Below the pieces are notes generated by a model. It was not told the DNA's origin and ran no database searches. It was given only the letters and a program-made list of their open reading frames with translations. From NCBI GenBank assembly GCA_030432315.1, contig JAUIHM010000033.1:1-33632 (forward strand): 33,632 bases of DNA. Reading direction: 5' to 3'. Positions 16,810 through 25,576 of this stretch are shown piece by piece. The number at the start of each line of letters is the position of its first letter. Position 1 is the first letter of the stretch. This stretch comes from Alphaproteobacteria bacterium (GTDB lineage Bacteria > Pseudomonadota > Alphaproteobacteria > Rhodobacterales > Rhodobacteraceae). The position numbers and the translations under genes are program-made.

Positions 16810-18138
16810 ATGCCGGTCACCGCGTTCGACAGCCCGCTGCTGGCAGGTCTCTACGGAGATCCCGATGTAGCCGCGCTTTTTGGCGCCGAGGCGGAAATCG
16901 CGGCGATGCTGCGGTTCGAGGCGGCCCTCGCGACGGTCGAGGCGCGGCTCGGCGTGATCCCGGCCGCCGCCGGGCCGGCGATTGCCGAAAAACTTGCGAC
17001 GCTTGCGGTTGATCCGGAAGCGCTGACCCTGTCGACCGGGGCCGCCGGCGTGCCGGTTCCCGGGCTGGTTGCGGCGCTCCGAGCCGGCGTCGGCCGCCCG
17101 CACGGCGACTTCATCCACTGGGGGGCCACCTCACAGGATGCGATGGACACCGGGCTGGTCCTGCGCCTGCGCAGCCTGCTCGACCTGCTCGGTGCACGGC
17201 TCGACACCGTCGTCGAATCCCTCTCGGCGCTGGCAAGGCGCCACGCCGGCCTGGCGATGGCCGGCCGCACCCGGTCGCAGCTGGCCGCGCCGACCACCTT
17301 CGGCCTGCGCGCTGCCGGATGGATGGCGCCGCTCGCCCGCTGCCGGGACCGGCTTGCGGAACTGCGCCCACGCCTGTTGGTGGTCCAGTTCGGCGGCGCC
17401 ACCGGCAACCTTGCTGCTCTTGGCGCGTCGGGCGTTCCGGTGATGCAGGCGCTCGCCGCCGAACTCGGTCTTGGATGCCCGGCCAAACCCTGGCACGTCG
17501 AGCGCGATGCCTTCGTCGAACTGGCGAACTGGCTGGCAATGGTTTCGGGGCTGCTCGGGCGCATCGGTGCCGACCTGATCCTGTCGGGCCGCAGCGAGAT
17601 TGCCGAAGTCAGCGCCGGGCCGGGTGGCGGCTCGTCGACCATGCCGCAAAAATCCAACCCGGTGCTTGCCGAAACCCTGGTGACGCTGGCCCGCGCCAAC
17701 GCCGCCCAATCCGCACTCGCGCAGCAGGCGCTCCTGCAGACCGAAGAGCGCGACTCCACAGCCTGGGCAATCGAATGGCTCTGCCTGCCGCAGATGCTGA
17801 CCGCGACCGCCGCCGGCCTGCGGCATGCCACCGCGCTGGTCGCCGACATCCGGCCCGACGCCGCCGCAATGGCCCGGTCCCTTGAAACCGGCGGCGGGTC
17901 GATTGACGCTGAAGCCTGGGCCTTCGCACTGGCCGGCGAGATCGGGCTGCCGGAAGCGCAGGCCATCGTCAAGGCCGCGGCGCAGGCACAGGCCCGGGAG
18001 GGCGGCACAGTTGAGGCGCATGTGCGCGCCGTCTGCACCGGTCGCGGTCTTGCGACGCCCGACCTCGACCGCCTTGCGATGGTCCGCAACGCGGAACTGT
18101 TCGTCGACCGTGCCGCGACGGCCGCCACCGGCGGCTAA
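16810..18138 (+). CDS. pcaB: 3-carboxy-cis,cis-muconate cycloisomerase
   Basis: 442 aa, fumarase/aspartase superfamily. The signature GGSSTMPQKSNP lies near residues 273-285. Other conserved blocks are FIHWGATSQDAMDT near residue 100 and AGRTRSQLAAPTTFGLRAAGW near 155. It converts 3-carboxy-cis,cis-muconate to gamma-carboxymuconolactone, the step between PcaHG and PcaC. It begins 3 bases after the BKACE gene and closes the operon. The N-terminal FDSPLLAGLYGDPDVAALF is typical of PcaB. A GCCGCC-ACC-GGCGGC hairpin covers the stop but has no T-run after it. Confidence 0.94.
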   Translation: MPVTAFDSPLLAGLYGDPDVAALFGAEAEIAAMLRFEAALATVEARLGVIPAAAGPAIAEKLATLAVDPEALTLSTGAAGVPVPGLVAALRAGVGRPHGDFIHWGATSQDAMDTGLVLRLRSLLDLLGARLDTVVESLSALARRHAGLAMAGRTRSQLAAPTTFGLRAAGWMAPLARCRDRLAELRPRLLVVQFGGATGNLAALGASGVPVMQALAAELGLGCPAKPWHVERDAFVELANWLAMVSGLLGRIGADLILSGRSEIAEVSAGPGGGSSTMPQKSNPVLAETLVTLARANAAQSALAQQALLQTEERDSTAWAIEWLCLPQMLTATAAGLRHATALVADIRPDAAAMARSLETGGGSIDAEAWAFALAGEIGLPEAQAIVKAAAQAQAREGGTVEAHVRAVCTGRGLATPDLDRLAMVRNAELFVDRAATAATGG

Positions 18139-18912
18139 GGCAGGGTCCCCGGAACCCGGTGAAAAGCTGACCGTATGCGCCGTCCGGCAAATCTACCCTC
18201 CTGCCGGAGGCGACGCGGCGGGCGTGGTCATCTTCGTGGAATCGCCGCGTGACCGGCCGGCGTCCAGAGAAGACCGTCCCGGCCGCCCCGTTCGGTGCGT
18301 TCCGTTGCCATAGTGCAACCGGCAAATTCCCACGGCCAGGCAACACCCCACTGCGGACAGCCCTGCGCCGGAATTCAGGGCCATGCCTGTCGGCATGCTA
18401 CCGGACTCAGCTTCCACCCTCGGCAAGGGTATGCGCGACAATCGCGTTGGCGTGGCCGTGCCCCATCCCGTGCTCTTCCTTCAACATGGCAACCAGGTCC
18501 ATGTGGCTGGCGGGGAGCGCGGCACGAACCAGGTCCTGTCAATGGGAAATCGGACGGCCGTATTTTTTCTCGATTGGAGGAAAATAGGATGCCGGTCCCT
18601 TGATCCTGTCTGCGCTGATGTTCCCGTCTCCGCTGACCGATTGCATACGGTTACGAAACCACCCGCTCCCGTCAACGCATTCGATCTGACCCGTGGGTGC
18701 CCATGTCAAACCAGGCGCTCGAAACGGGCCTGGCCGGCGGCGATGCCGCTTCCGGTCCGGGATCCACGACGGCTTTGCCCCAATCCGCGGCGGCCTGCTG
18801 CTCCTCCCGCTTTTCCCGCAGCCGCCGTGTTCTCTTCCGCACGAAATACCCGGCTGAACGAAAAACCGCTTCGTTACGTTTTCTTCTGCCTTCAGCTGGA
18901 CCAGAAGTGCCG
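18139..18912. other. Gap between pcaB and tRNA-Gln holding a broken DUF4287-type gene
   Basis: About 770 bp with no intact recognisable gene. The only supported content is the interrupted DUF4287-type gene (18407-18646, minus). Between it and tRNA-Gln, a minus-strand frame ending at 18672 encodes a charged stretch (RRLREKREEQQAAADWGKA) with no clear start or SD. It could be a small hypothetical protein but cannot be supported. In 18139-18406 nothing recognisable was found. Confidence 0.5.
18407..18646 (-). pseudogene. DUF4287-type small protein gene interrupted by in-frame TGA
   Basis: Read on the minus strand from ATG 18646, the frame gives a leader, then IKGPASYFPPIEKKYGRPISH, then a TGA at 18541-18539, and continues in the same frame as QDLVRAALPASHMDLVAML and KEEHGMGHGHANAIVAHTLA to a second stop at 18409-18407. 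Both parts together match a full DUF4287-type protein of about 75-80 aa, in which a Trp normally follows the RPI.. motif. The TGA is thus one base away from the expected TGG. It is most simply a nonsense mutation or a base-call error. The lack of other damage suggests a recent event. The start is uncertain, with only a weak SD. The family's function is unknown. Confidence 0.72.
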
Positions 18913-18988
18913 TGGCTGGGGCGGCAGGATTCGAACCTGCGCTCTTCGGTACCAAAAACCGCTGCTTTACCAGCTAAGCTACGCCCCA
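18913..18988 (-). tRNA. tRNA-Gln (anticodon UUG)
   Basis: A 76-nt cloverleaf including the encoded 3' CCA (18913-18915). Acceptor stem TGGGGCG/CGCCCCA, T arm GCAGG-TTCGAAT-CCTGC, and anticodon loop TTTTGGT giving anticodon TTG, which reads CAA. The GCGGTTTTTGGTACCG anticodon arm is typical of alphaproteobacterial tRNA-Gln. The outermost anticodon-stem pair is a G-A mismatch. Confidence 0.95.
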
Positions 18989-18999
18989 ACAGCGCGCGA

Positions 19000-19028
19000 T
19001 ATCTAGTTCACCTCCCCTGCGACCTCAA
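19000..19028 (-). promoter_or_regulatory. Sigma70-like promoter for tRNA-Gln
   Basis: On the minus strand, a -35 TTGAGG (19023-19028), a 17-bp spacer and a -10 TAGATA (19000-19005) place a start site a few bases before the mature tRNA 5' end at 18988. Matches to consensus are partial, but spacing and position fit. Confidence 0.5.
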
Positions 19029-19130
19029 GGAAAAAGCATTGCCCGGGACATGCGGAGTATTTCGCTCCGCCCGTCTTCGGTGCCGCCGGCACCTGTTCAG
19101 CCGATTCCCCGTCGCGCCCTGGACCTGTGC

Positions 19131-19973
19131 TCAGCTTTCGGTGCCGCGCGCCTTGGCGATACGGTCAAACAGCATCAACTCGGCGATCAGTCCGCCAAAT
19201 GCGTCGAGCGGGATCATGTTGGGCCCGTCCGACGGCGCGCTGTCGGGATCGGGATGGGTCTCGATGAACACCGCGGCCACGCCAATGGCGACCGCCGCCC
19301 GGGCCATGACCGGGGCGAATTCCCGCTGTCCGCCGGAAGACCCGCCCAGTCCGCCGGGTTGCTGCACCGAATGTGTCGCATCCATCACCACCGGATACCC
19401 CGTCCGCGCCATGGTCGGCAGACTGCGCATGTCCGCGACGAGGGTATTGTAGCCGAACGATGCGCCGCGCTCACACAGCAGGATCCGCTCATTGCCGGTC
19501 GAGGCGATCTTGGCCGCGACATTGGCCATGTCCCAGGGGGCGAGAAACTGCCCCTTCTTGACATTGATCGCCGCCCCGGTCGCGCCCGCGGCCAGCAGCA
19601 GATCGGTCTGGCGGCACAGGAACGCAGGGATCTGCAGCACATCCACCGCTTCGGCAACGGCGCTGCACTGGTCGGCGCTGTGCACGTCCGTAAGAACCGG
19701 GCAGCCGATCCGGGTGCCGATTTCCGCGAGGATCCGCAGCCCCTCGTCCAGACCGACCCCGCGCTCCGCATTGAGCGAGGTCCGGTTGGCCTTGTCGAAG
19801 GACGATTTGAAAATGAACCCGGCACCGGCTCTGGCGCAGGCTTCCGCGGCGGCCTCCGCCACCGCCAGCGCATGGTCCCGGCTCTCGATCTGGCAGGGAC
19901 CGGCTATCACCGTCAGTGGGGCGGCGTTCGAGACGTCGATCCGGCCGATCCGGACCGTTCGGGGGGCTGTCAT
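19131..19973 (-). CDS. kdsA: 3-deoxy-8-phosphooctulonate (KDO-8-P) synthase
   Basis: 280 aa from the ATG at 19973, with GGAG about 10 bases upstream; a 16-residue upstream extension has no SD. It condenses phosphoenolpyruvate with arabinose 5-phosphate to KDO-8-P for the lipopolysaccharide inner core. Family motifs: VIAGPCQIES, IFKSSFDKANRTS, CPVLTDVHS, QIPAFLCRQTDLL, INVKKGQFLAPWDM, and DATHSVQQPGG. Cys27 in AGPC marks the metal-dependent class; the metal-independent class (as in E. coli) has Asn there. The gene is divergent from the uracil-DNA-glycosylase-family gene, 85 bp apart, and is not next to pyrG/eno, where it often lies. Confidence 0.95.
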   Translation of the reverse strand: MTAPRTVRIGRIDVSNAAPLTVIAGPCQIESRDHALAVAEAAAEACARAGAGFIFKSSFDKANRTSLNAERGVGLDEGLRILAEIGTRIGCPVLTDVHSADQCSAVAEAVDVLQIPAFLCRQTDLLLAAGATGAAINVKKGQFLAPWDMANVAAKIASTGNERILLCERGASFGYNTLVADMRSLPTMARTGYPVVMDATHSVQQPGGLGGSSGGQREFAPVMARAAVAIGVAAVFIETHPDPDSAPSDGPNMIPLDAFGGLIAELMLFDRIAKARGTES

Positions 19974-20058
19974 GGCGCATCTCCGCTCATTGGGCCCGAG
20001 AGATAGCGCGGGATACGGCACGGTGTAAAGTTCGCCGCCGCGCTGCTAGACTGCGGTC

Positions 20059-20697
20059 ATGAAAGCCCCCGCTGACAGCGCCGTGCCCGCCCACCCGCAG
20101 GACCTCGAAACCCTGGTGTCGGAAATCCGCGCCTGCCGGATCTGTTCCGGGCGGTTTGCCGCCACACATACCGCCCACGCTCCCCGGCCGGTCCCCTGGC
20201 TGTCACACTCCGCGCCGGTGCTGCTGGCAGGCCAGGCCCCGGGCGCGCGGGTCCACGCCAGCGGCGTTCCGTTCGACGATCCGTCCGGCGACCGTCTGCG
20301 CGACTGGCTGGGCGTCGACCGGGAATCCTTCTACGACCGGACGAAATTCGCCGTTCTGCCGATGGCGTTCTGCTTTCCGGGCTACGATGCGAAAGGCTCG
20401 GACCTTCCGCCGCCGCCGGTCTGCGCCGCAACCTGGCGTACCCGCGCCCTTGCCGCGATGCCGCACACCCGGCTGATCCTGCTGATCGGCGGCCATGCAC
20501 AGCGCTGGCACCTCGGTCCGAACCACCGCACCGTGACCGAAACCGTGCAGAACTGGCGCAGCCTGCCGGACGGGGTGATTCCGCTGCCGCATCCGTCGTG
20601 GCGCACCCAGGGCTGGCGCAAAAGCAAACCGTGGTTCGGCAACGATCTTCTGCCGGAGCTGCGCCGACGGGTTTCCATCGCCCTGTCGGACGGATAG
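20059..20697 (+). CDS. Uracil-DNA glycosylase family protein
   Basis: 212 aa. The UDG-superfamily core is visible: RACRICSGRFAATHTAH with a Cys pair, LLAGQAPGARVHASG (active-site motif 1, GQAPG), DDPSGDRLRDWLGV, ILLIGGHAQRWHLG, and the C-terminal PLPHPSWRTQGW (motif 2, HPS). This arrangement fits the short UDG-like proteins found in many proteobacteria rather than classical Ung (no GQDPYH). Activity on uracil or other lesions is not established for such proteins, so a repair role is inferred. It is followed 36 bp later by an SseB-family gene on the same strand. Confidence 0.85.
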   Translation: MKAPADSAVPAHPQDLETLVSEIRACRICSGRFAATHTAHAPRPVPWLSHSAPVLLAGQAPGARVHASGVPFDDPSGDRLRDWLGVDRESFYDRTKFAVLPMAFCFPGYDAKGSDLPPPPVCAATWRTRALAAMPHTRLILLIGGHAQRWHLGPNHRTVTETVQNWRSLPDGVIPLPHPSWRTQGWRKSKPWFGNDLLPELRRRVSIALSDG

Positions 20698-20733
20698 ACA
20701 CGGGGGCAGATTTCCGCCGGAGCAGCCGTCCCG

Positions 20734-21519
20734 ATGCAGACCCCGATCGACCTCGCGTTCCTTGCCCACTGTGCCGACCCGGACAACGCGCCGCTGCATG
20801 CGCGATTTCTCGAACGGCTGATGGACGGCGAACTGCAGCTGCTGCTTGAAACCGTGCCGGAGGGCGACCGGGCCGAGCCGAGGATCTTTGATCTCGAAGA
20901 GGGCCGCTTCGTGCTCGCCTTTGACAGCAGTGAACGGATGGCCGGCTTCGTCGAAGGTCCGGCCCCCTGTCTCGAAATGTCGGGGCGGCGGTTGGTGCGG
21001 ATGCTGGCGGGGCAGGGGGTCGGCATCGGCCTGAACCTCGGGGTCGCCCCGTCCTCGACCCTCCTTCCGGCGGAAACCCTCGACTGGATGGCGGAGATGG
21101 CCGCGCAGCCGGTGACGGAAGCCGAGCTTGCCGCCAGCGGCATCGCCAGCCCCGGAGTCCTTCCGCCGGACCTGCTTGCGTCGCTCGACGCCAAGCTGGC
21201 GATCATGGCCGACCGGATCGGTGAGGCGCACCTGGTGGAGGCCCGGTTCGACAACGGCAGCACCGGTCTGCTTCTGGTCCTGGTCGGGGTTCCGGCCGCT
21301 TCACGCGACGGCATCGCGGCGGCGATCTCCGAAACCCTGCAGTTTGCCGGCCTGCCGGACACCGGGCTGGACGTCACCTTTCCCGAGGACGGCAGCGCTG
21401 CGCTCGTGCGGATCCGTCAGGTTTCGGTGCGGGTGGAACTGCCAACCCCGGCCGCGCCTCCGGCGGCCGTCGGAACCGCGCCCGGCACGGACCCGGACAG
21501 ACCGCCAATTCTCCGCTGA
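20734..21519 (+). CDS. SseB-family protein
   Basis: 261 aa cytoplasmic protein. The N-terminal 120 residues match the SseB N-terminal domain pattern: IDLAFLAHCADPDNAPLHARFLERL, PRIFDLEEGRFVLAFDSSERMAGF, and LNLGVAPSSTLLPAETLDWM. The C-terminal part (about 150-240) has the second SseB-like alpha/beta module, ending in a proline/alanine-rich tail. The name comes from an enterobacterial enhancer of serine sensitivity; the biochemical function in alphaproteobacteria is unknown. It probably shares a transcript with the upstream UDG-family gene and is convergent with the 2-hydroxyacid dehydrogenase (27-bp gap). Confidence 0.78.
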   Translation: MQTPIDLAFLAHCADPDNAPLHARFLERLMDGELQLLLETVPEGDRAEPRIFDLEEGRFVLAFDSSERMAGFVEGPAPCLEMSGRRLVRMLAGQGVGIGLNLGVAPSSTLLPAETLDWMAEMAAQPVTEAELAASGIASPGVLPPDLLASLDAKLAIMADRIGEAHLVEARFDNGSTGLLLVLVGVPAASRDGIAAAISETLQFAGLPDTGLDVTFPEDGSAALVRIRQVSVRVELPTPAAPPAAVGTAPGTDPDRPPILR

Positions 21520-21546
21520 CCTCAGCGGTGCGTCGCCGCGGGCGCG

Positions 21547-22494
21547 TCAGTACCCCGCGGCGCGGTCCACCTGGTTCAGCAGCGTCCCGCCGGTTTCGCC
21601 GCGCAGAATGTTCTGCGCCAGCACGGCACAGGCCGAATTCACCCGGGTCGCCGCGGCGATATGCGGTGTCACCGTGACGCGGGGGTGCCCCCAGTAGGGA
21701 TGGTCCGCCGGCAGCGGTTCGGTGCGGAAGGCGTCGAGAGTTGCGTGGCCGACCCGTCCCCCGTCGAGTGCCGCCAGCAGGTCTGCGTCATCGATCAGAC
21801 TGCCGCGACCGGCATTGATCAGAACCGCACCCGGACGCATCCAGGCCAGCGTCGCCGCATCGAGAAGGTTTGCCGTCTGCGGTGTATCCGGCAACAGCGC
21901 CACAACGATGTCGCTACCGCGCAGCACCGCTTCGAGCCCCTCCCGACCGGTCCGGCAGTCGACCCCGTCCATCGCCGCCTGACGGCGACTCCAGCCCATG
22001 GTCCGAAAGCCGAGCCCGGACATCCGCCTGGCACAGGCGCCACCGAGACTGCCGAGACCGAGAAAACCCACCGTCCGGTCCGCCGCCACCGGCGGCAGCA
22101 GACCCTGGTCCCAGACCCCGTCCTGCCTGGCCAGAACCGCGTCGAGATTGACGTGATGGCGCAGTACGTGGGCGGTGACGTAATCGAGCATGCCCATGCT
22201 CAGTCCCGGATCGACCATCCGGCAGAGCGGCACGGTCAGGGTGGGATTGCCGACGATGCGCTCGACGCCGGCCCAAATGCCGAGCGCCGCCTTCAGTCCC
22301 GGGAATCGGGAAAAGTCGCTGACCGGCCCGTCCGGGCTGAACACGACATAATCGAAATCGCCCTCCAACGGTCCCGCGGCAACAATGTCCGGATCAAGGC
22401 CGAGGTCGCGGCAGGCGAGCGCCAGCGGCGTCAGATACTGCGCTGCCAGCGCCGTCGGCATCGACAGCAGTATGCGCGGTCCGCGGTCAGTCAT
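21547..22494 (-). CDS. D-2-hydroxyacid dehydrogenase (glyoxylate/hydroxypyruvate reductase A-like)
   Basis: 315 aa from the ATG at 22494, which overlaps the rodA stop (ATGA). A longer frame upstream lies inside rodA in another register and is not real. NAD(P)-binding GLGSLGGACARRM near residues 146-158 and the catalytic triad Arg230 (INAGRGSL), Glu259 (FRTEPLP) and His278 (VTPHIAAATR) are all present. The GhrA subgroup is suggested by its short N-terminus, the GMLDYV.AHVLRHH helix and the DHPYWGHPRV segment. It would reduce glyoxylate or hydroxypyruvate. It is the last gene of the elongasome operon; why it travels with rodA is not known. Confidence 0.9.
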   Translation of the reverse strand: MTDRGPRILLSMPTALAAQYLTPLALACRDLGLDPDIVAAGPLEGDFDYVVFSPDGPVSDFSRFPGLKAALGIWAGVERIVGNPTLTVPLCRMVDPGLSMGMLDYVTAHVLRHHVNLDAVLARQDGVWDQGLLPPVAADRTVGFLGLGSLGGACARRMSGLGFRTMGWSRRQAAMDGVDCRTGREGLEAVLRGSDIVVALLPDTPQTANLLDAATLAWMRPGAVLINAGRGSLIDDADLLAALDGGRVGHATLDAFRTEPLPADHPYWGHPRVTVTPHIAAATRVNSACAVLAQNILRGETGGTLLNQVDRAAGY

Positions 22495-23636
22495 CCCGTC
22501 TGCCGCGGCCGGTGCACATGCGCGCTCTGCACCAGCCCGAACGCGGCAAGCAGAACCAGCATCGCCGATCCGCCATAGGACACCAGCGGCAACGGCACGC
22601 CCACCACCGGCATCAGCCCCATGACCATGCCCATGTTGATGGCAAAGAACAGGAAGAACGTGACAGTGATGCCGCCGGTCAGCAGGCTGCCGAACCGGTC
22701 GCGGTTCGACATCGCCGAAACCATGCAGAACACGATAATCAGCGTATAGAGCCCCAGAACCGTCATCGAGCCGACAAAGCCGAATTCTTCCGCCAGGGTG
22801 GTGAAGATGAAATCCGTATGTTTTTCCGGCAGGAAGTTCAGTCTGGTCTGGGTGCCCTGCATGTAGCCCCGTCCGGCAAACCCGCCCGATCCCATGGCGA
22901 TTTTCGCCTGGGTGATGTGATACCCGGCGCCGAGCGGATCGGCGGAAGGATCGAGGAACGTGAAAATCCGCCGGAACTGGTAATCCTTGATCAGCTGCCA
23001 GGACGTGCCTTGGGATTTCAGCACCGCGTAGACCAGTCCGGCGCCGCTGACGATCGCCGTACCGAAGTACCATAGGCTGACACCGGCCAGGAACATCACC
23101 GCTCCGCCGCCCATCATCAGCAGCAGCGCGGTGCCGAGATCCGGCTGTTTGAGCACCAGCGCAACCGGCACCAGGATCAGTATCAATGGCAGGATCACCC
23201 ACAACGGCCGCGATACCTTTTCCGGACTGAGAACGTGGTAATAGGCGGCCAGGACCATCACCAGCGCGATCTTCATCACCTCTGACGGCTGCAGCAGGAT
23301 GAAACCGAGGTCGATCCACCGCTGCGCCCCCATGCCGACCGTGCCCATGATCTCGACCAGTACCAGAAGCCCGAGTGCGCCGAGGTAGGCAGACGGCGAG
23401 ACGATGCGCCAGAACCGGATCGGCACCATGGCAATGACGATCATCGCCGCAAGTCCCACGCCGAACCGGATCAGTTGCGGCCAGGCCCAGCGGTCGATCT
23501 GTCCGCCGGCGACGGAAAACAGCATCAGAAACCCGGCCGAAGCCACCGCGACAATCAATACTGTCAGCGGAAAGTTCAGCGCGAAAATCTTGGAGGGTCC
23601 GCGCGGGACCAGATACTGCCGGTCCACCTGGCTCAT
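22491..23636 (-). CDS. rodA: Rod-shape peptidoglycan glycosyltransferase RodA
   Basis: 381 aa SEDS-family integral membrane protein with about ten helices. Conserved blocks: GAQRWIDLGFILLQPSEVMKIALV, LVLKQPDLGTALLLMMGG, AGYHITQAKIAMGSGGFAGRGYMQGTQTRLNFLPEKHTDFIF, and VVGVPLPLVSYGGSAML. It polymerises glycan strands from lipid II in the elongation machinery, paired with the transpeptidase PBP2 encoded immediately upstream (4-bp overlap) and organised by MreB/C/D. The catalytic Asp of SEDS proteins would be in the LKQPDLG segment, which is intact. Confidence 0.96.
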   Translation of the reverse strand: MSQVDRQYLVPRGPSKIFALNFPLTVLIVAVASAGFLMLFSVAGGQIDRWAWPQLIRFGVGLAAMIVIAMVPIRFWRIVSPSAYLGALGLLVLVEIMGTVGMGAQRWIDLGFILLQPSEVMKIALVMVLAAYYHVLSPEKVSRPLWVILPLILILVPVALVLKQPDLGTALLLMMGGGAVMFLAGVSLWYFGTAIVSGAGLVYAVLKSQGTSWQLIKDYQFRRIFTFLDPSADPLGAGYHITQAKIAMGSGGFAGRGYMQGTQTRLNFLPEKHTDFIFTTLAEEFGFVGSMTVLGLYTLIIVFCMVSAMSNRDRFGSLLTGGITVTFFLFFAINMGMVMGLMPVVGVPLPLVSYGGSAMLVLLAAFGLVQSAHVHRPRQTG

Positions 23637-25576
23637 GCCGGTACGTCCGCGACGCCGGCGGCCGCAACCGCCTCCTGGTATTTTGCCAGCTGTTCGATCC
23701 GCTGTTCCTCGATCTGCGAGCGCTGTTCCGGCGGATAGGCCGACAGCGGCGGTTCCTCGCCATAGAGCGCCCGCATCAGCACGTCGCGCGCAATGGGCGC
23801 GGCGGCGGTCGACCCGCCGCCGCCGTGCTCGACGATCTGGGCAATGGCATAGCGTGGCACATCATAGGGGGCGAAGGCGACGAACAGCGCATGGTCGCGG
23901 CGGTTCCAGGGCAGCTGGGCATTGCTGGTCACACCGGCCGCGCGCTCCGCGGCGGTGATGATCCGCACCTGGCTGGTTCCGGTCTTGCCGGCCATCTGCA
24001 TCGCATCGTCGAAAATCCGCATCCGGAAACCGGTACCGCCCGGCACGTTCGATACCGCGTACATGCCTCCACGGACCGCCGCGAGATGCGCGGGGTTGAT
24101 GTCGAGCGGTGCCATTTCCGGCACCTCCGGCGGATTGTCGCCCACCGTATGTACCAGCCGCGGCATCACTTTCATGCCTGTGGCAATGCGCGCGGCCATG
24201 ATCGAAAGCTGCAGCGGCGAGGCGAGGGTAAAGCCCTGACCGATCCCGTAGTTGAAACTGTCGCCGACCGTCCAGGCTTCCTTGCGGTTGTCCACCTTCC
24301 ACTGGCGGTCCGGCATCAGCCCCTCGGTGATCGCCGGCAGCGGCAGGTCATGGGCGATGCCCAGCCCCAGTTTCTTTGCCATCGCCGAAATGTTGTCCGC
24401 TCCGACCCGGCGGGCCATTTCGTAATAATAGGCGTCGCAGGAATGGGCGAGACTGTTCTTGAGGTCTACCGAACCGTGCCCGCCGCGTTTCCAGCAGTGA
24501 AACCGTCGCCGTCCGAGCTGGGTAAATCCCGAACAGTGGACCGTTTCGTTCGGCCGCATCACCCCGGCTTCCAGCGCCGCCAACGCAACCACCATCTTGA
24601 AGGTCGATCCCGGCGGATATGCCCCCGATACGGTCTTGTTCGACAGCGGGCGGTACTCGTCGTCCAGCAGCCCCTTCCATTCCCTTGAGGAAATGCCGAA
24701 AACGAAACTGTTCGGGTTGAAGCCCGGCGAGGAGGCCATCGCCACGATGTCGCCGGTGCGCACGTCGATCACCGTCGCCGCGGCGCTCTCCCCGATCATC
24801 CGCCGCATGGCGAAATCCTGGATGCCCTGGTCGATCGTCAGCCGCACGTCGTCGCCGGGAATGCCCTCGGACCGGCTGAGTTCCCGCATCACCCTGCCGG
24901 CGGCACTCACCTCGATCTGCTGGGTACCGGCCCGGCCGCGCAGATCGGTCTCCAGCCGCTGCTCGACGCCGGTCTTGCCGATCTGGAAGCGCGGGATCTG
25001 CAGCAGCGGGTCGGGGTCCTCGATCTTGGCCAGATCCCGCTCCGACACCGGCCCGACATAACCCACCAGATGAGAGGTGGCATAGCCTTCCGGATAGTAC
25101 CGGCTCAGACCGACCTCGGGCAGGATCCCCGGCATCACCGGCGCATTGGCGGAAATGAGCGCAATCTCGTCCCAGGACAGGTTCTCGGCCACCACCACCG
25201 GCACGAAGGCGCTGCGTGCCTTCACGTCCCGCAGCACCTTTTCCCGCCGGTCCGGGGGAATGTCGATCAGCGTGCCCAGAAGATCGAGCGTCGCCTCCGG
25301 GTCGCTGACCTGCTCGGCCACCATCACCACCCGGTAATTCTGCCGGTTGCCGGCCAGCAGCCTGCCGTTCCGGTCCTGAACCAGCCCCCGCGCAGGCGGC
25401 AGCAGCCGGATGTTGATGCGGTTTTCCTCGGCCAGCATCCGGAACTCCCGGTTCTGGACGATCTGCAGATTGTGAATCCGCCAGCCCAGCACCCCGATCA
25501 CGCCGAACTGCAGCCCCAGCAGCATCAGTCCGCGCCGCGTCAGCAGCCCCTTTGCCGGTTCCCCTGTCGTTTTCAT
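23633..25576 (-). CDS. mrdA: Penicillin-binding protein 2, elongation-specific transpeptidase
   Basis: 647 aa from the ATG at 25576 (overlaps the mreD stop; the longer upstream frame is in mreD out of register). An N-terminal membrane anchor (RGLMLLGLQFGVIGVLGW), a pedestal domain with RGLVQDRNGRLLA, then the transpeptidase domain with active-site Ser324 in PPGSTFK, SCD at 379-381 and Lys531 in AGKTGTSQV. It cross-links peptidoglycan during sidewall growth together with RodA. The C-terminal tail (PPEQRSQIEEQRIEQLAKYQEAV) is a short polar helix. Family length and motif spacing are normal. Confidence 0.96.
   Translation of the reverse strand: MKTTGEPAKGLLTRRGLMLLGLQFGVIGVLGWRIHNLQIVQNREFRMLAEENRINIRLLPPARGLVQDRNGRLLAGNRQNYRVVMVAEQVSDPEATLDLLGTLIDIPPDRREKVLRDVKARSAFVPVVVAENLSWDEIALISANAPVMPGILPEVGLSRYYPEGYATSHLVGYVGPVSERDLAKIEDPDPLLQIPRFQIGKTGVEQRLETDLRGRAGTQQIEVSAAGRVMRELSRSEGIPGDDVRLTIDQGIQDFAMRRMIGESAAATVIDVRTGDIVAMASSPGFNPNSFVFGISSREWKGLLDDEYRPLSNKTVSGAYPPGSTFKMVVALAALEAGVMRPNETVHCSGFTQLGRRRFHCWKRGGHGSVDLKNSLAHSCDAYYYEMARRVGADNISAMAKKLGLGIAHDLPLPAITEGLMPDRQWKVDNRKEAWTVGDSFNYGIGQGFTLASPLQLSIMAARIATGMKVMPRLVHTVGDNPPEVPEMAPLDINPAHLAAVRGGMYAVSNVPGGTGFRMRIFDDAMQMAGKTGTSQVRIITAAERAAGVTSNAQLPWNRRDHALFVAFAPYDVPRYAIAQIVEHGGGGSTAAAPIARDVLMRALYGEEPPLSAYPPEQRSQIEEQRIEQLAKYQEAVAAAGVADVPA

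Noticed and set aside
16851..18128. Minus-strand open frame of 425 codons opposite pcaB
   Set aside because: Ser/Ala/Arg-rich shadow frame; the fumarase-family signature is on the plus strand.
18576..18604. Strong SD-like GGAGGA followed by ATG and a four-codon ORF (MPVP) on the plus strand
   Set aside because: It lies antisense to the DUF4287-type gene, encodes too little to judge and has no downstream gene on that strand.
19052..19093. Two short hairpins after kdsA (GCGGAG/CTCCGC and GGTGCC/GGCACC)
   Set aside because: Neither is followed by a T-run at the right distance on the minus strand, so a terminator call is not justified.
22495..23763. Extension of the 2-hydroxyacid dehydrogenase frame upstream to a 738-codon ORF
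   Set aside because: The extra part overlaps rodA in another register and encodes no domain; the ATG at 22494 with ATGA coupling is the natural start.
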